Positions 1-7,144 of a stretch of DNA of 38,638 nt are shown piece after piece; the stretch's first letter is position 1; each line of letters begins with the position of its first letter. The notes under the pieces are model-generated. The model saw only the letters and a list, made by a program, of their open reading frames with translations. It ran no database searches and was not told where the DNA came from. The DNA comes from an uncultured Pseudorhodobacter sp. (GTDB lineage: Bacteria; Pseudomonadota; Alphaproteobacteria; Rhodobacterales; Rhodobacteraceae). The DNA lies in contig CAJXWJ010000033.1 in the NCBI GenBank assembly GCA_913062925.1, positions 1-38,638 of the forward strand, written 5' to 3'. The position numbers were made by a program, and so were the translations under genes.

Positions 1-1
1 C

Positions 2-394
2 TTTCAGCCCGAACATCCGGTGATCCGCGCCATTCTGGGCGGTGATGAAGAGGCGTTTTGGGCCGCCGAGGCGAGCGAGCGGCGGATCGCGGGCGTGCCG
101 CCCTATGGCCGGATGGCGGGGATTATCCTGTCGGGGCCGGATGTGGCGCAGGTGTTTGACTTTGGCGCGGAACTGGCGCGGCGCGATGGGCCTTTGCGGC
201 GCATTGGCGCGCAGGTCTTTGGCCCCGCCCCGGCGCCGATTGCCCGCGTGCGCGGACGCCACCGCGTGCGCCTGCTGGTCAAGGCCGAAAAGACCGCAGC
301 GCTGCAACCGGCCTTGGCCGAATGGGTGGCGCAATTCAAGCTGCCGACAAACCTGCGGCTTTCCATCGACATCGACCCGCAAAGCTTTTACTAG
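2..394 (+). CDS. priA: Primosomal protein N' (PriA helicase), C-terminal part
   Basis: The open frame enters from the left edge and ends at TAG 392–394, giving about 130 residues of the C-terminus. The visible text has the PriA tail pattern: a QPEHPVIRA segment, an RRIAGVPPYGRMAGIILSG segment, then APAPIARVRGRHRVRLLVK and a final DIDPQSFY. PriA is a 3'-to-5' helicase that reloads the replisome at stalled forks; this part corresponds to the second RecA lobe and C-terminal domain. The helicase motifs and zinc ligands lie outside the window, so intactness of the whole gene cannot be judged. It reads in the same direction as prmA, 28 nt downstream. Confidence 0.9.
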   Translation, partial: FQPEHPVIRAILGGDEEAFWAAEASERRIAGVPPYGRMAGIILSGPDVAQVFDFGAELARRDGPLRRIGAQVFGPAPAPIARVRGRHRVRLLVKAEKTAALQPALAEWVAQFKLPTNLRLSIDIDPQSFY

Positions 395-422
395 GGCGCA
401 ACCTTAGAAAACGGGACACGCC

Positions 423-1295
423 ATGCCAACTTTTACCGCCCTGACCACCCTGATGGGGGAAGACGCCGCCAATGCCTTGGCTGAAGCGATTGAAAAGATG
501 GAGCCAGAGCCCACCGGCGTTGGCGTTTTCGAGATCGAAGACGATTCGGGTCTGTGGGAAGTGGGCGCCTATTTCCTAGAGCAGCCGAACTCTGCGTTGC
601 TGGATGTTCTGGCGATGGCCTTTGACGCCAAGCCCTTTGCGCTGTCGGAATTGCCCGAAATTGACTGGGTCGCCAAAGTCCGCCGCGAGCTGTCGCCCGT
701 CGAGGCGGGTCGGTTCTTTGTCTTTGGCAGCCATGATGCCGACAAGGTTCCCGCCGACAAGATCGCCTTGCAGATCGAGGCGACGGTGGCCTTTGGCACC
801 GGCCACCATGGCACTACGCTGGGCTGTTTGCGCGCCTTTGATCGGCTTTATGAAGGCGGATTCCGCCCTGCCAAAGTGGCCGATATTGGCGCAGGCACTG
901 CCGTTCTGGCGATGGCGGCGGCCTCGGTTTTGCCCGACGCTTTGGTGATCGCTTCGGATATCGACGAGGTCGCGGTGGATGTGGCTGTGGCCAATGTGGC
1001 GATCAACCATATGGAAGGCCGCATCGAATGTCTGGAGGCGGCAGGCTTTGGCCACCCGCGCCTTGCCGAAGCAGCCCCCTTTGATCTGGTTTTTGCCAAT
1101 ATCCTGAAGGGCCCGCTGATCCAGCTTGCGCCGCCAATGGCGGCACATCTGGCCAAAGACGGTTTGATCATCCTGTCGGGGCTTTTGGTGGTGCAGGCCG
1201 AAGCGGTGACGGCGGCCTATGTTGCCGCTGATTTTACGCCTGTGACCCGCGACGATATCGGCGAATGGTCGACCTTAGTTTTGCGCCGCAACTAA
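423..1295 (+). CDS. prmA: Ribosomal protein L11 methyltransferase (PrmA)
   Basis: A 290-residue class I SAM-dependent methyltransferase, normal length for PrmA, which trimethylates ribosomal protein L11. The N-terminal ~100 residues fit the L11-recognition domain. The signature AFGTGHHGTT is at residues 123–132, the SAM-binding DIGAGTAVL at 154–162, an acidic ASDID around 177–181, and the FANIL catalytic-site motif and LSGLL lie near the C-terminus. Many alphaproteobacterial homologues have T-x-x-C at the end of the signature and this one reads TTLGC. The ATG at 423 is the first in frame and has only a weak ribosome site. Transcription likely ends at the hairpin at 1313–1349. The alternative, a generic 50S methyltransferase paralogue, is unlikely. 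Confidence 0.93.
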   Translation: MPTFTALTTLMGEDAANALAEAIEKMEPEPTGVGVFEIEDDSGLWEVGAYFLEQPNSALLDVLAMAFDAKPFALSELPEIDWVAKVRRELSPVEAGRFFVFGSHDADKVPADKIALQIEATVAFGTGHHGTTLGCLRAFDRLYEGGFRPAKVADIGAGTAVLAMAAASVLPDALVIASDIDEVAVDVAVANVAINHMEGRIECLEAAGFGHPRLAEAAPFDLVFANILKGPLIQLAPPMAAHLAKDGLIILSGLLVVQAEAVTAAYVAADFTPVTRDDIGEWSTLVLRRN

Positions 1296-1311
1296 GCCTG
1301 CGGCGGGCATG

Positions 1312-1349
1312 AAAAAAGGGTCGGTGCCTGACTGGCGCCGACCCTTTTT
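1312..1349. terminator. Bidirectional rho-independent terminator
   Basis: Arms GGGTCGGTGCC (1318–1328) and GGCGCCGACCC (1334–1344) pair with one G·U wobble around a 5-nt loop. The stem is flanked by six A on the left and five T on the right, so it has a T-tract on both strands. It lies between the convergent prmA and DUF1127 genes and can serve both. Confidence 0.85.
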
Positions 1350-1367
1350 GATGCGGAACGATCGGGC

Positions 1368-1571
1368 TTAGCGGCCGATGGTTTCCAGATCGCCACGGCA
1401 CAGGCCGATATCGTCAAGCTCGCGGTCCGAAAGCTTGCCAAGGGCGTTGCGGGTGATCCGGCCATCGTTCCAAGTTGCCAGATTGGCCAAAACTTCGGTG
1501 ACGAATTGCACGGTGCGGAAGATCGAGATGGCGCCAAACGGCGCCGCGCGGGACGACTCATAGGCGGCCAT
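1368..1571 (-). CDS. DUF1127 (YjiS-like) small protein
   Basis: A 67-residue protein whose C-terminal half has the DUF1127 pattern: W-N-x-x-R-x-T-R followed by L-x-x-L-S-D-R-E-L-x-D-I-G-L and R-G-D-L-E. Such proteins are abundant in Rhodobacteraceae. Some have been linked to RNA binding, sRNA maturation and stress or phosphate responses, so an RNA-related role is possible but not shown here. The ATG at 1571 has a good ribosome site (AAAGGA) about 8 nt upstream. It is expressed against prmA and shares its terminator. A promoter-like sequence lies at 1628–1656 on the same strand. The whole protein fits in the family's short-protein class, with no signal peptide or membrane segment. Confidence 0.9.
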   Translation of the reverse strand: MAAYESSRAAPFGAISIFRTVQFVTEVLANLATWNDGRITRNALGKLSDRELDDIGLCRGDLETIGR

Positions 1572-1627
1572 TGCGGTATTCCTTTCGAAGGATAAAAATT
1601 GCCAAACACCCTGTCTGGCATGACGGC

Positions 1628-1656
1628 TATCTAGCTATGCTGCAGATGCGAAGCAA
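1628..1656 (-). promoter_or_regulatory. Predicted sigma-70-type promoter for the DUF1127 gene
   Basis: Read on the minus strand: TTGCTT (1656–1651), a 17-nt spacer, then TAGATA (1633–1628). The implied start near 1621 gives a leader of about 50 nt before the ATG at 1571. This is a call by eye; no scoring was run. Confidence 0.45.
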
Positions 1657-1669
1657 TGGGGGTCTGAGC

Positions 1670-1699
1670 ATGGCTGCATTGCGCCCAATGCATAGCCAT
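1670..1699. repeat. Imperfect inverted repeat upstream of the DUF1127 promoter
   Basis: ATGGC-TGCATTG (1670–1681) faces CAATGCA-TA-GCCAT (1686–1699) across a 4-nt centre, 12 paired bases with a two-base bulge. It starts 13 nt beyond the −35 of the predicted minus-strand promoter, where an activator or repressor could bind. No T-tract follows, so it is not a terminator. The rest of the 318-nt gap 1572–1889 holds AT-rich DNA and the possible SOS box before ruvC; no other gene is visible there. Confidence 0.4.
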
Positions 1700-1841
1700 T
1701 TGCCACAATTTCGCCGCTATTTATTAGGCGTTTTGTGAACAACGGGGTGTTTTGTCGTTTTCTCGCGACGGCCTGTCGCTTTGCTGCACCTGCATAATAA
1801 ACCCGATACAAAACCGCAATATTTAATTTAACTTGGCGGAT

Positions 1842-1856
1842 GTTCCCTTTTCGTGC
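1842..1856 (+). promoter_or_regulatory. Possible LexA (SOS) box upstream of ruvC
   Basis: GTTC-N7-GTGC (GTTCCCTTTTCGTGC) ends 33 nt before the ruvC ATG. The alphaproteobacterial LexA site is GTTC-N7-GTTC, so seven of eight conserved bases match with the correct spacing. ruvAB induction by DNA damage is known in other bacteria. A match of this quality can arise by chance, so confidence is modest. Confidence 0.45.
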
Positions 1857-1889
1857 TAATTCACCTCAAAAGCAGAATAAGGGGCAAGT

Positions 1890-2408
1890 ATGCGGGTTTT
1901 GGGGATTGATCCGGGCTTGCGCAACCTTGGGTGGGGCGTGATCGACGTGACCGGCTCGCGGTTAAGCCATGTTGCCAATGGCATTTGCCACAGCACGCGC
2001 GGCGACGAGGTGGGGGATTTGGCCCAGCGTTTGGTGTCGCTGCACAGCCAGCTTACCGAAGTTTTGCGCGCATTTTCCCCCGATGCGGCGGCGGTGGAAC
2101 ATACCTTTGTCAACAAAGACGCAGTGGCGACGCTGAAACTTGGCCAAGCCCGAGGCATCGCGCTGTTGGTTCCGGCGCAATTTGGCCTGACAGTGGGGGA
2201 ATATGCGCCCAATGCGGTCAAGAAATGCGTGGTGGGTGTGGGTCATGCCGCCAAACAGCAGGTGGATCATATGGTCAAGCTGCAATTCCCCGGCGTCACG
2301 ATTGCGGGGCCGGATGCGGCAGACGCCTTGGCGATTGCGATTTGCCATGCGCATCATATGCAAAGCGCGGGCCGCTTGGCGGCAGCAGTGAAAAGGGCAG
2401 CAGGATGA
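1890..2408 (+). CDS. ruvC: Holliday junction resolvase RuvC
   Basis: A 172-residue endonuclease, normal family length. RuvC cuts Holliday junctions symmetrically once RuvAB has migrated them. The RNase H-like fold opens with GIDPGL (D7). The other acidic catalytic residues align as E70 (in AVEHTF), D142 and D145 (in [10 protein letters not shown]), matching the spacing of the E. coli D7/E66/D138/D141 set. The ATG is preceded by AAGGGG. Its TGA overlaps the ruvA ATG by 4 nt, so the two are probably translationally coupled. It heads a ruvC–ruvA–ruvB set, with a possible LexA box just upstream. Confidence 0.96.
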   Translation: MRVLGIDPGLRNLGWGVIDVTGSRLSHVANGICHSTRGDEVGDLAQRLVSLHSQLTEVLRAFSPDAAAVEHTFVNKDAVATLKLGQARGIALLVPAQFGLTVGEYAPNAVKKCVVGVGHAAKQQVDHMVKLQFPGVTIAGPDAADALAIAICHAHHMQSAGRLAAAVKRAAG

Positions 2409-3085
2409 TTGGCAAGCTTTCGGGGCGGCTGGATTGGCGCGGCAGCGATCAGGTGCTGATCGACGTGCGCGGTGTGGGCTATATCGTTTATGTCTCGGAG
2501 CGGACATTAGCAGGTCTGCCCAGTCTGGGCGAGGCGGTCTCGCTTTATACCGATCTGGTGGTGCGCGAAGATTTGCTACAGCTGTTCGGCTTTGCCACCA
2601 TGATCGACAAGGAATGGCACAAGCTTTTGACCACGGTGCAGGGCGTAGGCGCAAAGGCTGCGCTGGCGATCATGGGCACTTTGGGCGCCGAAGGTGTGGC
2701 GCGTGCGATCAACCTTGGCGATCAGCGCGCGATTCAATCGGCGCAGGGCGTGGGGCCGAAACTGGCGCAGCGGGTGATTTTAGAGCTGAAGGCCAAGGCC
2801 CCCAACATGATGGCACTGGGGTCGACGATGTCGGGTCTGGCCGATGCGGGCGATGTGGTGCTGGAACCCTTGGGCGAACCCATGGCCCGCAAGGCCCCGC
2901 CACCACCGCCACAGGCCGGACGCGCCAGCTTTACCGCTGATGCCTTGTCGGCGCTGATCAACCTTGGCTATGGTCAGGGCGATGCGGCGCAGGCGGTCTC
3001 GACCGTGGCCGCAGATCTGCCCGAGGCCGACACCCAAGCGCTGATCCGTGGCGCGCTGAAACTGCTTGCACCAAAGGCGCGCTGA
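2405..3085 (+). CDS. ruvA: Holliday junction branch migration protein RuvA
   Basis: A 226-residue protein that binds the four-way junction as a tetramer and loads RuvB. Visible are the N-terminal OB-fold start ([25 protein letters not shown]), two helix-hairpin-helix segments ([16 protein letters not shown] and [17 protein letters not shown]), a proline-rich linker around 165–170, and the C-terminal three-helix domain ([10 protein letters not shown]) that contacts RuvB. The start at 2405 overlaps the ruvC stop as ATGA and begins exactly at the family N-terminus; longer upstream extensions in this frame run through ruvC and are not credible. The stop overlaps the ruvB start by 1 nt. Confidence 0.96.
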   Translation: MIGKLSGRLDWRGSDQVLIDVRGVGYIVYVSERTLAGLPSLGEAVSLYTDLVVREDLLQLFGFATMIDKEWHKLLTTVQGVGAKAALAIMGTLGAEGVARAINLGDQRAIQSAQGVGPKLAQRVILELKAKAPNMMALGSTMSGLADAGDVVLEPLGEPMARKAPPPPPQAGRASFTADALSALINLGYGQGDAAQAVSTVAADLPEADTQALIRGALKLLAPKAR

Positions 3086-4110
3086 TGAACCCTGATCCCG
3101 CTTTGCGCCCCGAAAAGCTGCCCGAAGATTTTGACCGCGCCTTGCGGCCGCAGGTGCTGGAAGATTTCGTCGGCCAAGCCGAGGCCCGCGCCAATCTGCG
3201 CGTCTTTATCGAAAGCGCCAAGATCCGCGGCGAGGCGATGGATCACACGCTGTTTCACGGCCCCCCCGGTCTGGGCAAGACCACGCTGGCGCAGATCATG
3301 GCGCGCGAGCTGGGGGTGGGGTTTCGCATGACCTCGGGTCCGGTGCTGGCCAAGCCCGGCGATCTGGCGGCGATTTTGACCAATCTTGAAGCCAATGATG
3401 TGCTGTTTATCGACGAGATCCACCGCCTTAGCCCCGTGGTCGAAGAGGTGCTTTATCCCGCGATGGAGGATTTCGCGCTGGATCTGGTGATCGGCGAGGG
3501 GCCTGCCGCGCGCACGGTGCGGATTGATTTGCAGCCCTTTACGTTGGTGGGGGCGACGACGCGGCTGGGCCTGTTGACCACGCCTTTGCGCGACCGCTTT
3601 GGCATTCCGACGCGGTTGCAGTTTTATACCGAAGACGAGCTGGATCTGATCGTCACCCGCGGCGCGCGGCTGCTTGGCATCCAGTCAGACCCCGAAGGCA
3701 CCCGCGAGATTGCGATGCGGGCACGTGGCACGCCGCGCATCGCCGGACGCTTGTTGCGCCGGGTGGTGGATTTTGTCACCGTCGAGGGCGATGGCCGCCT
3801 GACCCGCGCAATTGCCGACCGCGCGCTGACCCGGCTTGGGGTGGATAACATCGGGCTTGATGGCGCGGACCGTCGCTATATCAGCCTGTTGGCAGAGCAT
3901 TATGGCGGCGGGCCGGTGGGCGTGGAAACCATCGCCGCCGCCCTGTCCGAGGCGCGCGACGCGATTGAAGAGGTGATCGAGCCCTATCTTTTGCAGCAAG
4001 GCCTGATCCAGCGCACCCCGCGCGGGCGGATGCTGGCAGCGCGGGCTTGGCGCCACATGGGGCTAGAGCCGCCGAAACCACCAGGCCAAAGCGATCTTTT
4101 CGAGGCATAG
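3085..4110 (+). CDS. ruvB: Holliday junction branch migration ATPase RuvB
   Basis: A 341-residue AAA+ motor that drives branch migration as hexameric rings on either side of RuvA. Walker [10 protein letters not shown] is at 59–67 and the Walker B FIDEIH at 108–113. The sensor 1 segment [18 protein letters not shown] follows near 150–167, and the sensor 2 arginine lies in [14 protein letters not shown] near 210–222. A C-terminal winged-helix domain ends in [10 protein letters not shown]. The start overlaps the ruvA stop by 1 nt, typical of coupled translation. A 60-nt gap without a clear terminator leads to the next gene on the same strand. Confidence 0.97.
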   Translation: MNPDPALRPEKLPEDFDRALRPQVLEDFVGQAEARANLRVFIESAKIRGEAMDHTLFHGPPGLGKTTLAQIMARELGVGFRMTSGPVLAKPGDLAAILTNLEANDVLFIDEIHRLSPVVEEVLYPAMEDFALDLVIGEGPAARTVRIDLQPFTLVGATTRLGLLTTPLRDRFGIPTRLQFYTEDELDLIVTRGARLLGIQSDPEGTREIAMRARGTPRIAGRLLRRVVDFVTVEGDGRLTRAIADRALTRLGVDNIGLDGADRRYISLLAEHYGGGPVGVETIAAALSEARDAIEEVIEPYLLQQGLIQRTPRGRMLAARAWRHMGLEPPKPPGQSDLFEA

Positions 4111-4170
4111 CAGGCTTGCATCTGACCGCGCAACATTGCATCCCAGCCCTGATCAAACCGCGAGGCAAAC

Positions 4171-4785
4171 ATGTCACCACAAGAGGTTGAAGCCTTCTTT
4201 ACCCGCTCGGACGGCAGCTATCTGTTTGCGCGCTGGGGCCGCCCGATTGTGCCGGTGGTCTTTGGCGTCGATGATGCAACCCTGGGCGTCGTCAAAGGTG
4301 CGATCGAGGCGGTGGTGGCGCTGGCAGGCCATAGCATGGCGGAAACCGACCCCGAACTTGGCGCCAATCTGATGGTGTTTTTCATCCGCGATTGGGCGGA
4401 ATTGCCGCCGGTGCCGAAACTTGATCATCTGATCCCCGATCTTGGCCCGCTGTGCGCGCGGCTGGCGCAGGCCGATGCCAACCAATACCGCCTGTTCCGC
4501 TTTGATGCCGATGGCGCGATCAAGGCGGCTTTTGTGTTTTTGCGCATGGACGCGCATTTGTCGGATATGCCTGCCGAAGATCTGGCCTTGGCGCAGGCAG
4601 CCCAAGTGATCTGCCTGTGGTCAGACCGCGCCTTTGCACAGTCTTCGCCCTTGGCGCGGGTTGGCGCTCAGGTGATCTTGCGCCCCGACGTGGGCGACAT
4701 CATTCGCGCAGCCTATCATCCGATGCTGCCAAAAGTGGCGCGCGATGCCTCGCATGCCTTGCGGATTGCCGCGCGGCTGCCATGA
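4171..4785 (+). CDS. Conserved-looking protein of unknown function
   Basis: A 204-residue protein I cannot assign to a named family. It has no signal peptide and no clear membrane helix. It is moderately acidic, with hydrophobic strands alternating with polar segments, which suggests a folded cytoplasmic domain. Noticeable features are YLFARWGRPIVPVVFGVDD near the N-terminus, a central NLMVFFIRDW segment, and NQYRLFRFDADGAIKAAFVFLRM. No nucleotide-binding or metal motif is obvious. The ATG is preceded by GAGG at 4162–4165. Its TGA overlaps the ATG of the DUF2161 gene by 4 nt, so the two are probably co-translated and may act together. It sits between ruvB and ybgC. I can offer no function. 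Confidence 0.8.
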   Translation: MSPQEVEAFFTRSDGSYLFARWGRPIVPVVFGVDDATLGVVKGAIEAVVALAGHSMAETDPELGANLMVFFIRDWAELPPVPKLDHLIPDLGPLCARLAQADANQYRLFRFDADGAIKAAFVFLRMDAHLSDMPAEDLALAQAAQVICLWSDRAFAQSSPLARVGAQVILRPDVGDIIRAAYHPMLPKVARDASHALRIAARLP

Positions 4786-5471
4786 AAGAGGCCGAGCTTT
4801 ACCCCGATCTGAAAGCCTATCTTGAGGCGCAGGGCTATGAGGTAAAGGCCGAAATCGGCGCTTGCGATCTGATGGCGCGGCGGGGGGATGACCCTGCGGT
4901 GGTGGTCGAGATGAAGACCTCGTTTTCGCTGGCCTTGGTAATGCAGGGTGTGGCGCGCCAAGCGATGTTTGACGATGTCTATCTGGCGGTTCCGGTGGCG
5001 GAAAAGGGCTGGAAACTGCGGTATAAGGATATTGTGGCGCTGTGTCGGCGGCTGGGGCTGGGGCTGCTTGCGGTCAAGCCGGGGCAGGGGGTCGAGGCGC
5101 ATCTGGACCCCGCCCCCTATCAGCCGCGCCGCGCCACCGCGCGCGCAGGCCGCTTGCTGCGCGAATTTGAACGGCGGGTGGGCGACCCCAATATTGGCGG
5201 CACCACTGGCGTCAAACGCATGACCGCCTACCGCCAAGACGCGCTGCGGCTTTTGGGCGGCTTGGCGCAGGGGCCTTTGCGCGCCGCCGATCTGGCGCGC
5301 GCCACCGGGGTTGCGCGCGCCCGCGTGCTGATGGCCGCCGATCACTACGGCTGGTTTGAACGGGTGGCGCATGGCATCTATGGGCTGACGCCCAAGGGCG
5401 TGGCCGCTTGCGCGGCGCATCAGGCAGATATCGCCCAGCTTTGTGCTGGCAGAAAGGCAGATCAGGCATGA
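4782..5471 (+). CDS. DUF2161 family, PD-(D/E)XK-type nuclease-like protein
   Basis: A 229-residue protein. The N-terminal half fits a PD-(D/E)XK core: a helix (LYPDLKAYLEAQGYEV), D29 in a GACDL strand turn, and the E-x-K pair E43/K45 in VVVEMK. The C-terminal third (ALRLLGGLAQGPLRAADLARATGV and the LYGLTPKG-like end) looks like a winged helix, which could contact DNA. This domain pair matches what I know of DUF2161, annotated as putative phosphodiesterases. Activity on nucleic acid is inferred, not shown. The start at 4782 overlaps the previous stop as ATGA, and its own TGA overlaps the ybgC ATG the same way. Its position after ruvCAB hints at a DNA-processing role but may be coincidental. 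Confidence 0.82.
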   Translation: MKEAELYPDLKAYLEAQGYEVKAEIGACDLMARRGDDPAVVVEMKTSFSLALVMQGVARQAMFDDVYLAVPVAEKGWKLRYKDIVALCRRLGLGLLAVKPGQGVEAHLDPAPYQPRRATARAGRLLREFERRVGDPNIGGTTGVKRMTAYRQDALRLLGGLAQGPLRAADLARATGVARARVLMAADHYGWFERVAHGIYGLTPKGVAACAAHQADIAQLCAGRKADQA

Positions 5472-5863
5472 ACGCGGCTCATCGTTTTGCCCTGCGGGTC
5501 TATTACGAAGATACCGATCTGGCGGGGATCGTGTATTACGCCAATTATCTGAAGTTCATCGAACGCGGCCGCTCGGAATGGGTGCGCGGCTTGGGGATCG
5601 ATCAGGGCAAGCTAAAGGCCGAGACCGGCGTGGTCTTTGCGGTGCGCCGTGTGCTGGCTGATTATCTGAAACCAGCGGTCTATGACGACGCTTTGGTGGT
5701 GGAAACAAGGCTGCAATCCTTGGGCAATGCGCGGATAGATTTGCAGCAATCGGTGCTGCGCGACACGCAAGTTTTGTTCACCGCCGAGGTGACTTTGGTC
5801 TGCATGGGGGCAGACGGCAAAGCCGCCCGTATCCCGCAAGCCCTGCGCGCCGCACTCGCCTAA
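5468..5863 (+). CDS. ybgC: Tol-Pal system-associated acyl-CoA thioesterase YbgC
   Basis: A 131-residue hotdog-fold thioesterase, normal length. The 4-hydroxybenzoyl-CoA thioesterase signature Y-x-E-D-T-D-x-A-G-I-V-Y-Y-A-N-Y runs from residue 12, with D17 as the expected catalytic acid, followed by KFIERGRSEW. YbgC hydrolyses acyl-CoA or acyl-ACP thioesters and is the usual first gene of tol-pal clusters, probably tied to envelope phospholipid metabolism. The ATG at 5468 overlaps the DUF2161 stop by 4 nt. Longer forms starting upstream overlap that gene and lack family sequence. A 112-nt gap with a promoter-like sequence separates it from tolQ. Confidence 0.94.
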   Translation: MNAAHRFALRVYYEDTDLAGIVYYANYLKFIERGRSEWVRGLGIDQGKLKAETGVVFAVRRVLADYLKPAVYDDALVVETRLQSLGNARIDLQQSVLRDTQVLFTAEVTLVCMGADGKAARIPQALRAALA

Positions 5864-5884
5864 GGCGAATTCTTGCGCGCGCAC

Positions 5885-5923
5885 GCCAATGTGTTGGCAA
5901 TCCGCTTTAAACCTTGATAGAAT
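5885..5923 (+). promoter_or_regulatory. Predicted tolQ promoter with overlapping dyad
   Basis: TTGGCA (5894–5899), an 18-nt spacer and TAGAAT (5918–5923) form a good sigma-70-type promoter about 50 nt before tolQ. A perfect 5-bp dyad GCCAA-TGTG-TTGGC (5885–5898) overlaps the −35, where a bound protein could block polymerase. Found by eye only. Confidence 0.5.
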
Positions 5924-5975
5924 CAGCGCAATAGGCGGTCGAAGAACCGCGACAACTTGAGCAGGCGTAAAGAAC

Positions 5976-6665
5976 ATGGAAGCCACCGTTATGGCGCAAG
6001 AGATTGATTTCTCTATGCTCGCCCTATTTGCCCGTGCCACAATCACGGTCAAAATCGTCATGATCATGCTGATCGGCATGTCGGTCTGGTCTTGGTCGAT
6101 CATCATCAGCAAGCATATTCTGTTCCGCAATGCGCGCGGCGAGGCGACGATTTTCGATCGCGCCTTTTGGTCGGGCGAGCCGCTGGATGAATTGTTCGAG
6201 AAAATCGGCGCCGACCCGCAGGGGCAATCGGAAAAGATTTTCGCCGCAGGCATGCTGGAATGGCGGCGCAGTCACCGGCAGGATGGCGGGCTGATTGCCG
6301 GCGCGCAAAGCCGGATTGACCGCGCGATGGATGTGGCGATTGCCCGTCAAAGCGAGGCGCTGAACAAGGGGCTGTCCTTCCTTGCGACGGTCGGGGCCAC
6401 GGCGCCTTTCATCGGGCTGTTCGGCACGGTCTACGGCATCATGCACGCTTTTACCGAAATTGCGGCCTCGAAAAACACCGATCTTGCCACCGTCGCCCCC
6501 GGCATTGCCGAGGCGCTGATGGCCACGGGCATTGGCCTGATCGCGGCTATTCCGGCGGTGATCTTTTACAACAAGCTGAACGCGGATTCCGAGCATATCG
6601 TTTCGGGCTACGAGGCTTTTGCCGATGAATTTGCCACCATCCTGTCGCGCCAGTTGGACGCTTAA
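5976..6665 (+). CDS. tolQ: Tol-Pal system proton channel subunit TolQ
   Basis: A 229-residue inner-membrane protein of the MotA/TolQ/ExbB family. With TolR it forms the proton-driven motor that energises TolA for outer-membrane constriction at division. TM1 is near residues 20–42 (TVKIVMIMLIGMSVWSW). A long cytoplasmic loop follows. TM2 and TM3 contain the conserved LSFLATVGATAPFIGLFGTV and EALMATGIGLIAAIPAVIFYN segments. The start at 5976 has a poor ribosome site; a second ATG at 5991 (MAQEIDF) is possible but no better placed. It is 3 nt upstream of tolR. Confidence 0.95.
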   Translation: MEATVMAQEIDFSMLALFARATITVKIVMIMLIGMSVWSWSIIISKHILFRNARGEATIFDRAFWSGEPLDELFEKIGADPQGQSEKIFAAGMLEWRRSHRQDGGLIAGAQSRIDRAMDVAIARQSEALNKGLSFLATVGATAPFIGLFGTVYGIMHAFTEIAASKNTDLATVAPGIAEALMATGIGLIAAIPAVIFYNKLNADSEHIVSGYEAFADEFATILSRQLDA

Positions 6666-6668
6666 GCC

Positions 6669-7136
6669 ATGGGCGCGGGGGTAGCAAAAAAATCGGGTGG
6701 CGGTGGGCGACGCGGACGGCGGCGGGGCACGGCTCCGGCGATGGCTGATATCAACATCACGCCCTTTGTCGATGTGATGTTGGTGCTGTTGATCATCTTT
6801 ATGGTGACTGCGCCAATGTTGACGGTGGGCGTGCCGCTTGAACTGCCGAAATCTGCGGCCGCCAGCCTGCCGACCGAACAGGAACCGCCCTTGACGATTT
6901 CGCTGACCGCCGATGGCTTGGTGATGATCCAGACAACGGAAGTGCCTGAGGATCAGCTGATCCCCAAGCTGCGCGCGATTGCCGAGACGCGCAAATCTGA
7001 CAAGGTATTTTTGCGCGCAGATGGCGCTTTGCCCTATACCCGCGTGGCGGCGGTGATGGGCGCGCTGTCGGCGGGCGGCTTTAATAACATCGGCCTTGTC
7101 ACCGATACGGGTGGTGCTGCGATGGGCGGCAACTAG
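6669..7136 (+). CDS. tolR: Tol-Pal system protein TolR
   Basis: A 155-residue ExbD/TolR-family protein. A basic, glycine- and arginine-rich cytoplasmic tail (residues 7–20) leads into MADINITPFVDVMLVLLIIFMV, the single transmembrane helix carrying the conserved aspartate (FVDVMLVLL) that takes part in proton flow. The periplasmic domain follows (VPLELPKS, then a β-rich region ending in FNNIGLVTDT). It lies 3 nt after tolQ and 8 nt before tolA, so the three are clearly one transcription unit. Neither junction has a strong ribosome site, suggesting coupling. Confidence 0.95.
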   Translation: MGAGVAKKSGGGGRRGRRRGTAPAMADINITPFVDVMLVLLIIFMVTAPMLTVGVPLELPKSAAASLPTEQEPPLTISLTADGLVMIQTTEVPEDQLIPKLRAIAETRKSDKVFLRADGALPYTRVAAVMGALSAGGFNNIGLVTDTGGAAMGGN

Positions 7137-7144
7137 GCGCTGGC

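Noticed and set aside
1572-1889. Small RNA gene in the DUF1127–ruvC gap
   Set aside because: No hairpin with a T-run is present on either strand beyond the dyad at 1670–1699, so there is no clear RNA 3' end.
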